Shown here piece after piece: positions 1 through 12,416 of a DNA stretch of 64,000 nt. Below the pieces are notes generated by a model that was not told the DNA's origin, searched no databases, and was given only the letters and a program-made list of their open reading frames with translations. The position numbers were made by a program, and so were the translations under genes. This DNA comes from Muscardinus avellanarius. Taxonomy: Eukaryota > Chordata > Mammalia > Rodentia > Gliridae. Numbering within the stretch: position 1 is the stretch's first letter; each line of letters begins with the position of its first letter. The DNA lies in contig OY726572.1 of the NCBI GenBank assembly GCA_963383645.1, positions 25,092,292 to 25,156,291 of the forward strand, written 5' to 3'.

Positions 1-621
1 CCCAGGGAAGCCAGTGACCGCACAGCAGCCCCTTCAGGGCCATGCTCCCCCAGGCATCTGAACCTCACCCACTCCTCCCCTTCCTCCCAGGACACGAGGG
101 CCAGGTCTGACAGCCCGAGCACGTTGAGTACAAAGCTTATTCTGCCTTGGCTCCCCAACTTCTCCAGACATGAATCCTTCCATCCTGATCCCGTGGCATC
201 GTCAGCGTCGGAAGCCATGAGGCTCCTGCTCACCACCCCTCTCCCTCCCACGTGGGGCATGGCTCCCGCCCTGCCCTGCTCCCTGCCTTTTTGCTAATCC
301 GAGGTATGCCCTATGTATGTGGGTTCATAGGTTTGGGCTTTAGCTTCCTGAGGACAGACACGGAGTCTTGTCACCTGTGTGTACCTCATAGCACACACCT
401 AGCAGACTGAATATACCTTATACAGAGTATATACAGCCAGCATCTAATAGATGTCTAGAAAATGGCATCCTGGGAATATGAGGTAGACCAACAGGCACAC
501 CCAGCTGTGAACTGGACAGTGGGGACAGAAGCAGGACAGGACAGACACCACCTCGTGAGCAGGGCGCTCTGAGTGCCCGGCTCTCAGGGAAGAATCCCCA
601 GCGTGGCTTCAGGAGCCATAC
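1..621. other. CAPN13 intron, cut by window edge
   Basis: Single-copy-looking sequence. I looked on the minus strand for the next calpain exon and saw no in-phase match with an acceptor. No repeat family was recognised. Confidence 0.5.
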
Positions 622-707
622 CCGTCTCTCCAGCGCCCTCTCCACTCCGTGCTGCCCCAGGGGTTCCACAGGCGGATGATTTCTTCCCAGCCCCTCCTGT
701 ACTGAAT
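622..707 (-). CDS. CAPN13: CAPN13 coding exon 7 (catalytic asparagine, residues 259-286 plus 2 nt)
   Basis: An 86-nt exon encoding [22 protein letters not shown] and RGRWRDG, with the last glycine split (GG|). NPWG carries Asn273, 24 residues after His249, completing the Cys-His-Asn triad. The acceptor is cttcttacag|ATTCAG and the donor GACGG|gtatgg, a weaker donor than the others. From memory the human protein has about two more residues between NPWG and EWRG, so a small deletion in this lineage is possible. No continuation exon (expected to start near a 'QEWEE' motif) is visible in 1-621, so the gene continues off the left edge. Confidence 0.9.
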
Positions 708-1251
708 CTGTAAGAAGAGCAGAAAAAGAAACTGTCAGGGCTCTCCAGCAAAAGTCAGCAGAAAGAGGGAATAGGGAGGCAGTTGCTTTTTATCTCCGAG
801 GACTAATTTAACTTCTGACCTCATTTGGCTGCAGCAGAAAAAAAAAAAAAATTGAAAAGGAGAAAAAAAAAATCAATGTCTCTCTTGCCGCCTGTGGAGG
901 AGAGGAGAGGAGAGGAGAAAGAGGAGAAAACAACTTCTCATTCTTCAGAGTTCCTTGCCAGAGCAGGGGTAACTCTGTCATGCAGTATGGCTGCCTTCAA
1001 GAACCTGGGTGAGCTCAGATTCCATAGAGGATAAATAGCGAGGATGCTGCACCTGGATGCAGAGGCGAGATCTTCATGGGTCCCAGCCTCCTCCAAGCCC
1101 GGTTACTGATGGCATCTGGATCCTAAGGACAGAGCCTGTGTATAGGAGGCCAGTGTGCAGGACTGCGACAACCAGGATGCTGAGACAGCCGAGGCTAGCC
1201 CTCACCTCCTGATCCCATTGCAGATGGCATGCATGGGGTACAGTTCCCTTC

Positions 1252-1312
1252 TTCTTTCCTCCCTCTTTCCCTCCCCTCCTCCCTCCCTCCCTCTTCCCCC
1301 CCTTCCTCATGA
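1252..1312. repeat. CT-rich low-complexity tract
   Basis: Runs of ctccctcc / tttcctccc on the plus strand inside a CAPN13 intron. Open frames across it are composition artefacts. Confidence 0.8.
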
Positions 1313-1689
1313 TCGCTCACTCACATTAGATACTGGGATTGCCACCTTTGATCCCTCCCTTCCCATAAGCCGTAGGGCAGGACGGGAGGAAAGGTACAAA
1401 AATAACAGCCAACCCTTGAGCCTACATTTCCGGGGGGCAGGCGTCCTCACCCTGGAGGGGGATTAAAATGTAATGAAGTTGTAGCTGGGGTACTGATCTG
1501 TGCTGATGCTGTGAGGACACGGGGGGGGGGGGGAGGAAAGGCAGTGAGTTTGTTCTCTGACTCTAGGTCAAAGGGGGCTGAGAGAACTCTGATCAGCTGT
1601 CACCATCGGAGGAGACACCCATGTGTGAAGATGGGGCTCAGGGCCAGGCCCTGGCCCACTGGCCTTATACCCTCAGTATTCTGGAGTAG

Positions 1690-1790
1690 AGGTTGATACA
1701 ATCATCTTGCAGAGAAGGAAACTGAGCACCAGAGAGGTTAAGCAGCTTTGTCAAGATCACAAAGTAATGGCAGAGGCAGGATTCTACCCC
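1690..1790 (-). repeat. MIR SINE remnant
   Basis: The text 'gaaggaaactgagcaccag', 'gaggttaagcagctttgtc' and 'caaagtaatggcagaggcagg' is the reverse of the conserved MIR core. Old and diverged; ends approximate. Confidence 0.6.
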
Positions 1791-4626
1791 TAGCCACCAC
1801 CTGTCTCCAAAACTCAGGCTCTTAATTTTGGAAGTGGACATGGATAAAGGCCCCTTCTCAGACGTGGCTGTGACCTTGGGATCAAACACAACCTTGAGTC
1901 ATCTGGTTTGGGGCCATGGGATCACCACAGAGCATTTCCACAAGGCCCTGAACTTGGCTCACATGAGGGTCTTTCTATGGCTTTTCTTGTTCACCCTGTC
2001 TGGAACAAAGCCCAGCTGCCCACCCTCTCTGCCCCAGCCCTGGCTCACGCACAGTTTGTCACTTGATGCCAGCATCTAATGGAGCCCACCAAGCAGGGAC
2101 GTGAGGAGTGGTCTCCTGGTGGCCCTCAGGGCTTAATGAGCCACCTCGGAACCCAGTGGACAGTCAGGGGCTCCGTTAGGCATGTGAAGGAAACAGCCAG
2201 TGATTCAAAGATGCTGAGAGAAGGGCTAAATGAGGCATGCAGATAAACACTCACCCCCTTGCCCAGGGGAGTCACCGACCGAGCTAGGTGCATAATAAAA
2301 AAATGCCAATTTCATTTATCTTCTTGTCTGTGTCCTGCCTGGAGGGAGGATGAGCAGATTAAGAAGCACATTGCATTTATGGGCTGCTTTAATCTCAGCG
2401 CTTGTGGCTCAGTTATAACCTCCTCCCACAGGAGGAGAAATCTGCATCCCATCCAGTTCCTGGGCCCTTGTATGACCGTGTTCTGCAGGACGGTATCCTC
2501 TTGGGGATCGTGCACCCTGGCCAGGGACGCAGGGGTCACATTAGAGGCCAAGGTCACGGCTACAGATAAGCATGGGCTGGCGTGCTCGTTGCCAGCTGTA
2601 CTCCTTCCCTTGGCCAGCTTTTCTCCAAACTCTACCAGGGGAACAAGAGGTAGCTCAGGTTATCTGACCCAGAATGGTGGTTTCTCAGACTTATTCTCTC
2701 AAATGCTATTTCCTTTGACCTATATTAATAGGTATTCCTAGAAAAAGAAGAAGGTCTTATGGCTAATGGTAGATTAAGACCAGTAGTACTTTTCTTGTTA
2801 CAATAGGCTTTCTCAGAGCCTTGAGGCAGTATATTGTGAGTTCTCGGGAAGAGAAAATAGTGAGCTGCATTTTCCAAATGTTTTTGGAACAAGCCTGGCA
2901 CATGAGATAAAAGCCACTTTCTATCTCTGGACTTGTCTACACAGGGGACCCTGGAGCTGGGAGTGTTCACACTTGTCGAGGTGCGATGATGGTATTACTG
3001 ATGAAGGTATTGGCTTGGAAGGGTTAGACAGGACCTTGGGGTAAAGCTCAGAGGAGCAGATAATGGAGCCTCTGTGACTGGGATCTCTTCTTTGGGCCTG
3101 GGTATTTAGGGCAAGTTTGTCTTTCCTTATGAGAAACTTCTTCCAGGTTCTTCACCATAATTTATGATGATGAGGATGTGGGGTTGGCCAGCAATGTCTC
3201 CCATATTACTGTGCCCTTTATGACAGTGTCCTGTGAATGATCACATGGGCCATCGACCTTCACAAGCCAAGACACTCATGCCAGTGTACTTACCCAATGA
3301 CTCAGCAAACATTCCTTAGATGTCTATGGTTTTCCAGTAGGCACCTAAGGCAGAGGAGGTAGTTTGGTGCTCATTCACCTTGGGGAGACAGGTAGGAGAT
3401 GGGAGATATTGTCCCCTGTTTGTGAATTGGGGCACTCACTAAAACATGCAATCATGGAGTAATTGGCCTCAGGTCAACAGATGAGAGAGACAGACAGAGG
3501 CAGGGAGTTTGAGAAAGCCACAGTCAGAACCCAAGACTCTGCATCCCTGGTCCACAAGTACCAGGTGAGTATTTGTGAAACAAATGTAATTCTTTGTGAG
3601 GCAAATAACCCGGAGTTTAAAACTCTGTCTTCTCAGGGCTTAGATGACATCATTTGACCTCCAGAGTCATGGGAACTGCAGAGACAGGGGATATTTGCAA
3701 GAAACCCTCCCAAAGCCAGGAAGTGCTGTCACAGGACAACTATATAATGAACACAGACAGAGCCTGGGAACTGGGGAAAGGAGGTGCCCAGGCCCTCATT
3801 ACGCAGGCTGCTATCTGTGACCTTGCAAGAGACGCTTCTCCCATCAGGCCTCGGCTCCTTCACTGAAGAATACAGGAAGCCAGACTTCAATTGCGTTTTC
3901 TAGACTATACCTTGCACAGTTACTACACACATTTTTGTCCACCTGTCATCGATTCCTGCACTGGGGCGAGATGGTCCTCTGATGCAGGCCTCCCTACTTC
4001 CACTGGAACAAAGTTCCTCCTGGGCACGTGGTACTATACATGGCTCTTCCCAGCTGCCCATGGGCCTCAGTGTTGCCACAGGGTAAAGAATTTCTTTTTT
4101 CTCTTTCCTTGGCTGGGAGAGGAGGGTCTCAAAGCAGCTGTCTTGATTTCCTAGATAGAAGCCCCTGCTGAGGGAAACAGGAGCTACCTAGAGCTCCACA
4201 TCACCTGCAAGATCCAATGACCTTTAACTTCTTTCAATCCCTGTAGAGTGTTTTTATTCAATTAGTTTATCTTGAAGGTCACAAATAAAACCTGTTTCAG
4301 GGCCCTGTAGGTCCCCCCAACCAGTTGGGTGGTCCATTCTACCTCCTTTTGGGGCTCATCCCTCATCTAGCTAGATGTTCAGAGCTGAAATCACTTCAAG
4401 AACAGCACGGTCCTTGGGGGGATCCTGGGGGCAGAGGATCCTGGTGGCCAGAGCTCCTGGACCTGTCAAAGGAGCTGAAGCTGCCCGGGGAAGGTGGCAT
4501 GATGGGGTAACTCATGCCAACTTTGTGAGGCTTGCTGCAGACATGTGATCCTGGCTCCTGTTCAGAGGAGCAAGAGTGCCAAGGCAGAACCCAGTGGAGA
4601 GACGCCAGGCCCGCGGGCCAACTCAC

Positions 4627-4701
4627 CTGCTCAGCTCCGGTCACTGTGTAGGCGTGCTGACTCACCAGCCCGTTCTCCATCACCTCGGCCCCATCTGTGG
4701 G
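4627..4701 (-). CDS. CAPN13: CAPN13 coding exon 6 (catalytic histidine, residues 234-258)
   Basis: A 75-nt, 25-codon exon, phase 0 in and out. It reads PTDGAEVMENGLVS then QHAYTVTGAEQ. The HAY motif carries the general-base His249, 156 residues after Cys93, matching calpain geometry. The acceptor is ctcccgtttgcag|CCCACA and the donor GAGCAG|gtgagt. Because the exon is a whole number of codons, skipping it would keep the frame but delete the catalytic His, so a skipped isoform would be predicted inactive (inference). A 208-aa open frame on the opposite strand overlaps it and is rejected. Confidence 0.92.
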
Positions 4702-5520
4702 CTGCAAACGGGAGAGGAAGATCAAGTACTCGGCATTCACAGGCTCTTCAGAGAGCTGGAGAAGCACAATCCAGGCAGCAGCAGGATCAGCAGGGCCCTG
4801 GCTCACCGGAAAGGACCTATGTGCTGGAACTGTCTTCTAGTGAGGCAGAGGAAGAAGCTTCTGGGGGGGTCGAGGCTCCAGGAGACTACCCCATGGCCAC
4901 TAGAACCCCGGAAAGTGCTGAGGATCTGGGCTGCTTGCTTGACCAAACTCCTTTCATGGGATGGATACAGCACAAAATGTGTCTGCTGGTTGGTTCACGG
5001 GAGTCAGGGGTCCCCTGGATCCCCTACCGCCAGAAATGGAGCTTAAAGTGCACCTTAGGTTTCCAATGGCATTTAGAATTTAAAAGCTGTGACTCAAAGC
5101 CCATACATGTAGAGAGTGCATGTAACATCTCATGTAGAGGGAGCCAGGTGTTTTGGAGCAGACTCAATTAGGAGGGCCCTGCAAACTTTCCCAAAGGAGA
5201 CGGGTTCTCAGGCTGTCTTTGGGGCCAATAGAGTCAGCACTCCTTGTAAACGTAAAGTAAAACATAAAGGCACTACCCGAAGCAGCAGGAGCAGGCCTGC
5301 TCCTGTGGCCTGGAGACCCCTGGTGACTGAGGAGCATGGCTCGTGGCCAGGAAGCAGCAGTTGGTAAGGCCTTGGAGACAGCCCTTTGTGGCAGTGTGCA
5401 GAGCACCTTGGTCTCTCTGAGCCCATTTTCTCTTCTAGGAAGCGAATTTCACACTGCCTGTCTTAGAGGCAGGGCTGTCGCGTGGGGTGACCTCAGGAAA
5501 GCTTCCCCCATGCTACTCAC

Positions 5521-5695
5521 CCCCTTGGGGGTGGCACAGGTCATCAGGGAGCCTGCCTCCGCCGCTGTCTTCACCACCGCCAGCAGGTCGGAAGGCAAAG
5601 CATGCAGGCTGGCCATGGTGACCACCCCTCCGGTGAGGTCCACCAGGGCGTCGGGGAGGTAGCCGTAGTGCAGGTGGGAGTACGATCCACGCAGC
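5521..5695 (-). CDS. CAPN13: CAPN13 coding exon 5 (residues 175-233)
   Basis: A 175-nt exon. The first base completes Lys175, followed by [37 protein letters not shown] and [12 protein letters not shown]. The '[10 protein letters not shown]' run and the 'GSLMxCAT' strand are typical of the calpain core at the PC1-PC2 boundary. The acceptor is ctgcccctcag|GCTGCG and the donor AAGGGG|gtgagt, phase 0 out. The open frame continues past both splice sites by chance (to about 5449 and 5994), so those extensions are intronic and not coding. Only 819 bp separate this exon from the next. Confidence 0.92.
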
Positions 5696-6116
5696 CTGAG
5701 GGGCAGGGGAGGAAGATCAGCCTTTGGGGTGCCTTTGGGGAGACACTCTGGAAAGGGAGATTGAGCATTGATCCTCTGTATGGTTTCTGGGAATGGCGTG
5801 ATCTGCTCTGGGCCAAGGGTACCCAGGAGCAGAGACAGACCATCACGAGCCTTGGATAATACTGGGTAAGTGTCTACGGCTTCTTGTTCAGTCTGGAGAT
5901 GTGCTAAGCACGGACCATGCGCCAGTACCATGCCAGGTATGTGTTCAAAGACAAGCCAGGTCCCATCTCTGCCCTCAAAGAACTCAGCCAACAACCTTCA
6001 GGCTAGCTTGGCTACCATAGCCTCTGTTCCCACTCTGTACTCAGAACAGAGCTCCTGTTCCCAGAACTGACCCCGAAGCAGGAGAGAGATAAAACAACAT
6101 GGAAAGAGACCAATCT

Positions 6117-6321
6117 ACCCGGGTGTGGTCGTGCACTTTTGTAATTTCAGCATTCAGGAGGCTGAGACAGCAGGATCATGGTTGGCAGACAGCCTCAGCT
6201 ACTTAGTGAGGCCCTTTGCAATTCAGTGAGACCCTGTTTCAAATTAAAGTAAAAAATAGGGCTGAGGGTATAGCTCAGAGGTAGAATGCCCCTGAGTTTT
6301 AGGTTTTATCCCCAGTACTAG

Positions 6322-6322
<1 letters not shown>
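6117..6322 (+). mobile_element. Composite B1/ID SINE (type I)
   Basis: The 7SL/B1-like half ('gggtgtggtcgtgcac', 'ggaggctgagacag') is joined by 'gaccctgtttcaaattaaag' to an ID-like half ('tatagctcagaggtagaatg'). The tail has become a CA microsatellite. Confidence 0.9.

Positions 6323-6368
<46 letters not shown>
6323..6368. repeat. (AC)n microsatellite
   Basis: About 23 uninterrupted AC units directly at the 3' end of the preceding SINE. Confidence 0.98.
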
Positions 6369-6370
<2 letters not shown>

Positions 6371-6577
6371 GACATAAGACCTCAGTCCTGCTCTCCAGAG
6401 TACCTCTTCATCTTCCCACTACCCCACTGGCCTTCCAAGAAATGCTCACCCTATTACCCTATCTCCCTTTCCTCCTGATCCTGCCCCAAACCTCAGTAAA
6501 CCATCACAGAATTCCTGGATCCAATGCCTGGCTCCCCTGTCTTGAGCGCACAATCCTCCGCAAGACGCTGCGTGCTC

Positions 6578-6675
6578 GTTAGGCTCCCTGCGTTCATCAG
6601 GGAAAGGGCGTTTATGGCCCCTGCCTCACTGACCCTGCAAGGTTCACCTCCCTGGGTGCCTATCTGCTACAAGAA
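6578..6675. repeat. 98-bp intronic duplicate, copy A
   Basis: Aligns without gaps to 7654-7751 (offset 1076), with 5 mismatches in 98 bp. It starts at 'gttaggctccctgcg' and ends at 'tatctgctacaagaa'. Flanks do not match. Not assigned to a known family. Confidence 0.9.
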
Positions 6676-7653
6676 CAAGTGGGCCATTGTGGAGCAGAGA
6701 GGACAGGCCCCGCCCAGGCAGGGCGCACAGGGCGGCTTCTGGGAGGGACTCTGCTCAGAGTCAAGGTTCATCCTGGTGAAGAGAGTGGGGTAGGTCTTAA
6801 ACTGGGGAGAGCCCCAGAACCCCACTTAGCATGGCAGAGTGGGTGGGCCATGGGGCTGGGGAAAGGCTGTGTTTCCCAGGGGAGAGGGTGGCCCCACCAG
6901 TCAGTGGTGCTCACCATTGAAGCAGGGGTCACGCAGGCCACATATGCTTTGAGAGGTCGGGCTTCTGCCCATGGGGTGAACCGTGGCTTCCCCTGGGGGG
7001 CTAAAATAGAGCCAGAGCAAACTGCAAAGGGCAGGGAGCAGAGGCCAGGGGGCACAGAGGGGTGTCAGGGGCCTCCTGGTCCCCACTGCTGTCTCCAGTG
7101 GGGTCTTTGGCCTTAGACAAGACCCTGCCCTGCCCTGTCACTGTCCTTTCAGCTGCAAACAGCAGGGTGGACTAGATTCCTCTATTGGCCACCAGACACT
7201 CCCTTCCCACCTGTTTCCACCTTAGTAACCGTCTTTCCAGGAGACCACCCAGAATTCCAGTAAATTCACTTCAGTAAATATGCATCAAGTAGCCACTGTA
7301 AGCAGGACTAATTCCTGGGTGACTTGGAAAGCCTGTTATTAAAGAAAGCTAAGGGCCCAGGGAACAGAGGTGAATTCTACTGGAACCACCACTCAAAACT
7401 GGCTCTGATCTCCCCCTCCCTGACCCTGGGTTATGACTGATAGCAGAGTCTTATCTCTGGAGCACATGGTTAGTCAACCGCAGAGCCTCCTTTTGATCTG
7501 ATCAGGCCCAGTCAGGTCTGAAACGCTCAAGCCCTGCTGTCCCATGTGTCCTTGCCCAGACTACTGGAAATTCACAAGGGCTGGGGCTCTGGAGCCCATT
7601 CAGAGCAACAGCGCCTTCCTGCAGGTCCACCCAGGGGCCCTCCCTGCACCCTT

Positions 7654-7751
7654 GTTAGGCTCCCTGCGTTCATCAGGGAAAGGGCATTTATGGCCCCTGC
7701 CTCGCTGACCCTGCAAGGTCCACCTCCCTGTGTGTCTATCTGCTACAAGAA
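7654..7751. repeat. 98-bp intronic duplicate, copy B
   Basis: Direct-orientation partner of 6578-6675, about 95% identical. The same reading frame is open in both copies, but 3 of the 5 differences change an amino acid and there are no splice sites in phase with CAPN13, so coding is not supported. Confidence 0.9.
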
Positions 7752-9390
7752 TAGCAGAACTCTTCCTGGACAGCTGTGTATGGGGAGTCTGTCCCCTTCC
7801 TCACTCACAGATGCTGTGGCTCTGGGTCTGCCAAAGGTCTCACACCCACACCTTTCTGCAGTCACCAGATTCACTCTCCACACTGGGAAGGGCTTTTTGA
7901 CCCCCAAGGCAAGTATCTCCTCTCTGTGTCTTCCAGAACGTTCTCTCCTGTCTTTCTACAATACCCACAATGCCTGGCCCCACAGCAGCAGAGTGTTTTG
8001 ACAAGGAGCTATCTCTCTGCATCTCTCTGCTTTATAAACATGAGCTTACAGATCCTGTCAATGCTTTAGGAGAAAGGCAACTATTCTTAGTCCCCTTTGC
8101 TTAGAGAGAGGGGGGGGGGGCGCTGTGCTTGGCATGACTGTCACCGTGCCTCGTCACCTGAACCCAGGAATTCTGAGAGCTCCTCGTCCTTATCCCTGTG
8201 CTACAGCCTCATTTCAGGGAAACATCTATCTGCCTGCAGTGATACGAGGGAGGGAGAATCCAGATGGCTAAATCTGAGCCAGACAGGATGCTGAAATGCT
8301 GCAGTCCTTACCTGCAGAGTTGCTATAAAAGATGATATGAAGCCTGCCAGATCTGGTCCCCCATCTCCTCTCTATTTTATGACTTTTAGGGTAAAACAAA
8401 TCCCCCAAACATGGGGATTCTTTCTCACACCTTTGACTGACTTGAGTAATTATTTTCCAGGCTCCCAAATGCAGGATAAGTGAAAGCCTGGAGTCCACTT
8501 GGCCTCTGCCTGCACCCTGGGAGGGAAGAGGGCCTCAACATCTGGGCAGATGGGCCGACCACGTGTGTGTTGGGGTCCTGTACCAGTTCCAAAGGAAGCA
8601 AAACGATAAATCTCTTCCTGTAAGACTAACAATATCACTGACTAAGGAGAATGGTTTCTGTTCAACCTAGGCCTCAAACACCGTGACCTGGGACACACCA
8701 TTTTACCTCTCTGAGCCTCGGTTTTCTCCTCTTTCACATTGGGGACTGTGTTTGTGTGAGAAAGCAGGGTTTGATGCTCATAAAAAAATCCTTCCAGCTC
8801 TGACATGCTGTAATTCCATTTGGTTTGCTCCTGTACTCCGTAACTTCCTTCTTTGGATGGGTGGGGGCAAAGCTCTTGAACAGATTTAATAGTTTGAGAC
8901 GTTTTATCCTCTGCTAGATTTCTTTAGGCTATGGAATGGGAATTCCAGGTCCACTTTCCCATTTCTTTTTGAGCTGAAGGATTGCTGTAGGTCAGCTGTT
9001 AACAAAATGGGGTCAAAGTCATCATTTCATTCTGCAAGTTCTCTAATTCTCCCAGTGAACCTCCACACTACCCCCTTTTACGTGAGGAGAAAAAGAGGCC
9101 CCAAAGTGATGAGGGCGGGATCCGTGCTGGAGAGATAATGGCAGTGTTTTTGTAAGTGGCTTAGTAGTGAATTAACCTCCCCAACCATGTGCACTAGTTC
9201 AACAACCCTGGCTGTTAGCTGGGCTTCATTCTCCAATGCTAAAGGACGTTAGCATTTCCTGACACTGGAAATGAGCAACAGCCTTAGTTTTTCACAAGCA
9301 GTCTTAAAAGAAAGAATGTGCACCAAGAGGTGTTGAGGCACCTCCACATTTAGAGTGCAAGTTCCAGAAGGATGGGACCTGGTGGACTGT

Positions 9391-9838
9391 GGTATTTTCA
9401 TGGTTTAGATACAGAATGCCCCCCAAATAGCTCATGCGTTAATGTTCAGAGTTGATGCGATTAAGTCATGAGGGTTGTAATCCCATCAGTGGATACATCT
9501 CTTATGGTGGATTTAGTGGGTGGTGACCTAGGCGGGTGGGGTGTGCCTAGAGGAGGTAGATCCCTGGGAGTGTGGCCTTCAGGGCTGTATTTGTGTTCTT
9601 GAATCCCCTAGCTTGCTCCCTCTTGCTTCTAGTCTCCATAATGTGAAAACAAGGCACTTGCTTTCTCCCTCTCTGCCTTACACCACCATGTCCTGAGCTC
9701 TGTGAATGTAACTAGACTGACACAAACTGAATCCCTGAAATCTCCAGAACTGTGAGCAAATAGATCTTTCCTCTTCTAGATTGTGTGGTGGTCAAGTGTT
9801 TGGGATTACAGCAGTGAGAATACTGACTGAAACAGGTA
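9391..9838 (+). mobile_element. MaLR-type LTR-like remnant
   Basis: Begins near 'atggtttagata', contains 'gctcatgcgttaatgttcag' and 'ctgtgagcaaatagatc', and ends near 'actgactgaaac'. This order resembles solo LTRs of the ERVL-MaLR group. No internal retroviral genes. Ends approximate. Confidence 0.55.
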
Positions 9839-12416
9839 TTTTACCTTGTAGGGCCTGGGACTGAACTTGGCTGGGGCCGTGGTCCTGCTGACTACGGTCC
9901 CGTGGTCAGGTGACCAGAAGCCTTGGCTGATCCAGGTTACCTAACTGCACTTGACATCCAGTTGCTGCTGGAGGCTCGGCTTCCCCATGTATGAAATGAA
10001 GCACAGGTTACAATGATATCTGTAACCTTTCCCCCCTCATTTTCTCCTCAAGGGTGTGGTCCTGTGTGGTTTGTTACCTGCGAGTGATGGGTTCTCACTC
10101 TGATGTGTCACTTGCTGTGTCTCCCACACAGTCCTTCTGAGGAACGCTGTCCCTTCCACAGTTCCTGTCCAGAGGGACTCTACAGCTACTGACCCTGGTC
10201 ATGGCTGAGGGCGCCAATGGGAATCCAGCTGAGCATGGCCAGTCAAACCCTTATTCTTTGAAGCTAGAGTTGGAAAAGAGAGGGGATGGAAAAGAAGACA
10301 GTAGATGCTGAGGCCAGAGGGCAGCACAGAGAGGCTGCTGGGCCAAACTCTGTAATGAGGAGTCATGAGGAGCAAGGGTCTTGAAGAAGGTAAGCTTAGC
10401 AGGAGGCAGCAGAGATGAGGTGCAGAGCCAGGATGAGGTGCTGGACAGAGGAGCAGGGATGCAGAGAGGAGAGCCTGGCCAGGGCCACCACAAAACCAAC
10501 ACTGTGCCTTTCTCCAGACCCTGGGGTCAACCTAGTGAGCACCTTTGTGAGACCTTATTGCCTGTTTTCCTATGTGCATCTTTCTCCCTCTTCTTCTCAA
10601 TACCACCACTGCAATGTCCTGCTCTTGTTTATTTTCTCCTTCTTTTCTTTCTTTCTTTCTCTCCCTGACAACTATTTCAGGGTGTTTTATGGGCACCATT
10701 TTGGTTTTATGTGTCCTTGTCAAATACATTCTGCAGCAGACATCATTTCCATCTCCATAAAGAACTTCCTTGTGTTTTGGTTGCTCAGTGTTTCTTGCCC
10801 TACTCCAGCATTCAGCCTCTAAGGACCATCCTATGTGCAGACTAGATCTGTGTCTTCCAGCTGCTCTATGGCTTTCCAAGGAATGTATCTTCTGCATGGT
10901 CCCCGCATACCCAGGTAACTCTATGCACCCCCACACACCTTCAAGAACAGCCTCAGACCCTCCCAGTCAGTGTCCTCCTAGGAGTGTCCTTATAACCAGG
11001 TGTGAGATGCCCATGTAACTAAACTTCTGTTATCTTGCCATTCAGAAGGTTGACTTAGGACACTCTCCAGGGCTGTTTGGGGATCCCTAGTGCCCACATC
11101 CTGGCAAACACTTGGCATTATCCAGATTTCTAATCTTTGCAGTTTCATAGGAGTAAAGGGGTGTTATACTACTCTTCTTGATTTTGGTTTACTGATTCTG
11201 GGAAGTTTGAGCCTCCCTTCACCTGTGGAGTCCGTATGACAGCACCCGCCTCCTCACACACATGTATACACACACTCTTGCCTATGTCCACCTAAGCCAG
11301 CCCGAAAGTGTCTGTCCAAGTGCCCAGATCAGTGTGTGGCATACGGAGAAATGCTCAGTATACATCTGTTGAATACAAGCAAGCCCCAAGCCTAAGTAAA
11401 ACATGTGGATTGAATACTTATAAGTCCTCGAGCTGTCAGCACCAGAAAGTAGTCCCAAAGCACACTATGCCAACCAACCATGTGAGAATGAGAAAGTCCA
11501 AGATGACACCTTGGCACCGTGTCAGGCTCCCACTGGCCTAGATCTCAGCTCAAAGTGCCCCACCTCCATCTTCGCTTGACTCAAACTTTTCCTGCTGGGG
11601 CGGCCTCTGCCTGCGAGTCCCCTCACTCTTTGGACTGGCATACCTCAGATGCCACCTTCTCTTACAGCCTCAGCCTGAATCCATGTGGGTTGGGGAGTCA
11701 GGATCATTTCCTCCTCTGTCCTTTCGTCAGACTTTGGCCAGGATATACACTGCTAGCCCACCATCTTATGCTTATGTGTAGACTCTGCATCTGCCATTCT
11801 ACCAACAGCTAATCAAAAACACTGGGGAAAAAATTGTGTCTGTACTGATTATGTGCAGACGTTTTTCTTGTGATTATTCCCTAAACAATGCAGCATAACA
11901 ACTATTTGCTTAGCATTTGCATCATATTGGGTATTACATGCAATGCAAAGAGATGATTTAGAGTATACTGGAGGATGTGCATAGGTTACATGCAAATACT
12001 ATGCCATCTATATTACAATCTTGACCATCTGTGGATTTTAGTACCTATGGTGGGGAGGTCCTAGAACTACTCTCATTTAGTTACCAAGGATGATTGTATT
12101 TCATCTGGACTCATACCAGCCTACCAGTAATATTGTCTGTGCATATCTCTGCCTGGTGCCTGCCCTGCTCACACTTCCCTGAATGCCTCCCGGTCCTTCC
12201 TGATAACCCCAACACTGACCCTTGCACATGGCAATTGTTTTAAAGAGGATACACAGCCATGTGGCAAGGACTCAGATGCTCTGAGGGACATGGCTTGCAT
12301 TTGGGAAAGCTTCTGAGAGTCTCAGGGCCAGGTGGCAGGGAGCATGTGTGAAGGCAAGACACTGGGGTGCAGGGCCAGCACCAAAGCTCTGGGCAGGGAG
12401 GAGGGCCCATACTTAC

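Larger units (their letters stand above)
708..4626 (-). other. CAPN13 intron between coding exons 6 and 7
   Basis: A 3.9-kb intron. It holds short A-rich runs at 840-872, a polypyrimidine patch at 1252-1312, a G run near 1521-1532 and a MIR remnant at 1690-1790. The rest looks single copy; no exon or other element was recognised in 1800-4600. Confidence 0.6.
5696..12416 (-). other. CAPN13 intron between coding exons 4 and 5
   Basis: A 6.7-kb intron. Contents: a composite SINE with a (CA)n tail (6117-6368), two copies of a 98-bp segment (6578-6675 and 7654-7751), a G run near 8110-8120 and a MaLR-like LTR (9391-9838). The stretches 7760-9390 and 9840-12416 hold no further element that I recognise, apart from a MIR-like scrap near 8680-8770 and a short pyrimidine-rich patch near 10625-10665. 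Confidence 0.6.

Noticed and set aside
4545..5171. 208-aa plus-strand frame
   Set aside because: It lies antisense over CAPN13 coding exon 6, whose minus-strand protein, splice sites and phase are all convincing.
5449..5994. Whole 181-aa minus-strand frame as a single exon
   Set aside because: Only 5521-5695 is flanked by splice sites in phase and matches calpain; both extensions are intronic read-through.
6250..6322. tRNA-like sequence (ID half of a SINE)
   Set aside because: The ID modules derive from a tRNA but lack a full cloverleaf and are SINE parts; the same holds for all other copies here.
10381..10936. Overlapping 95-135-aa frames on both strands
   Set aside because: No homology recognised, no splice signals consistent with a gene, and pyrimidine-rich composition explains the openness.
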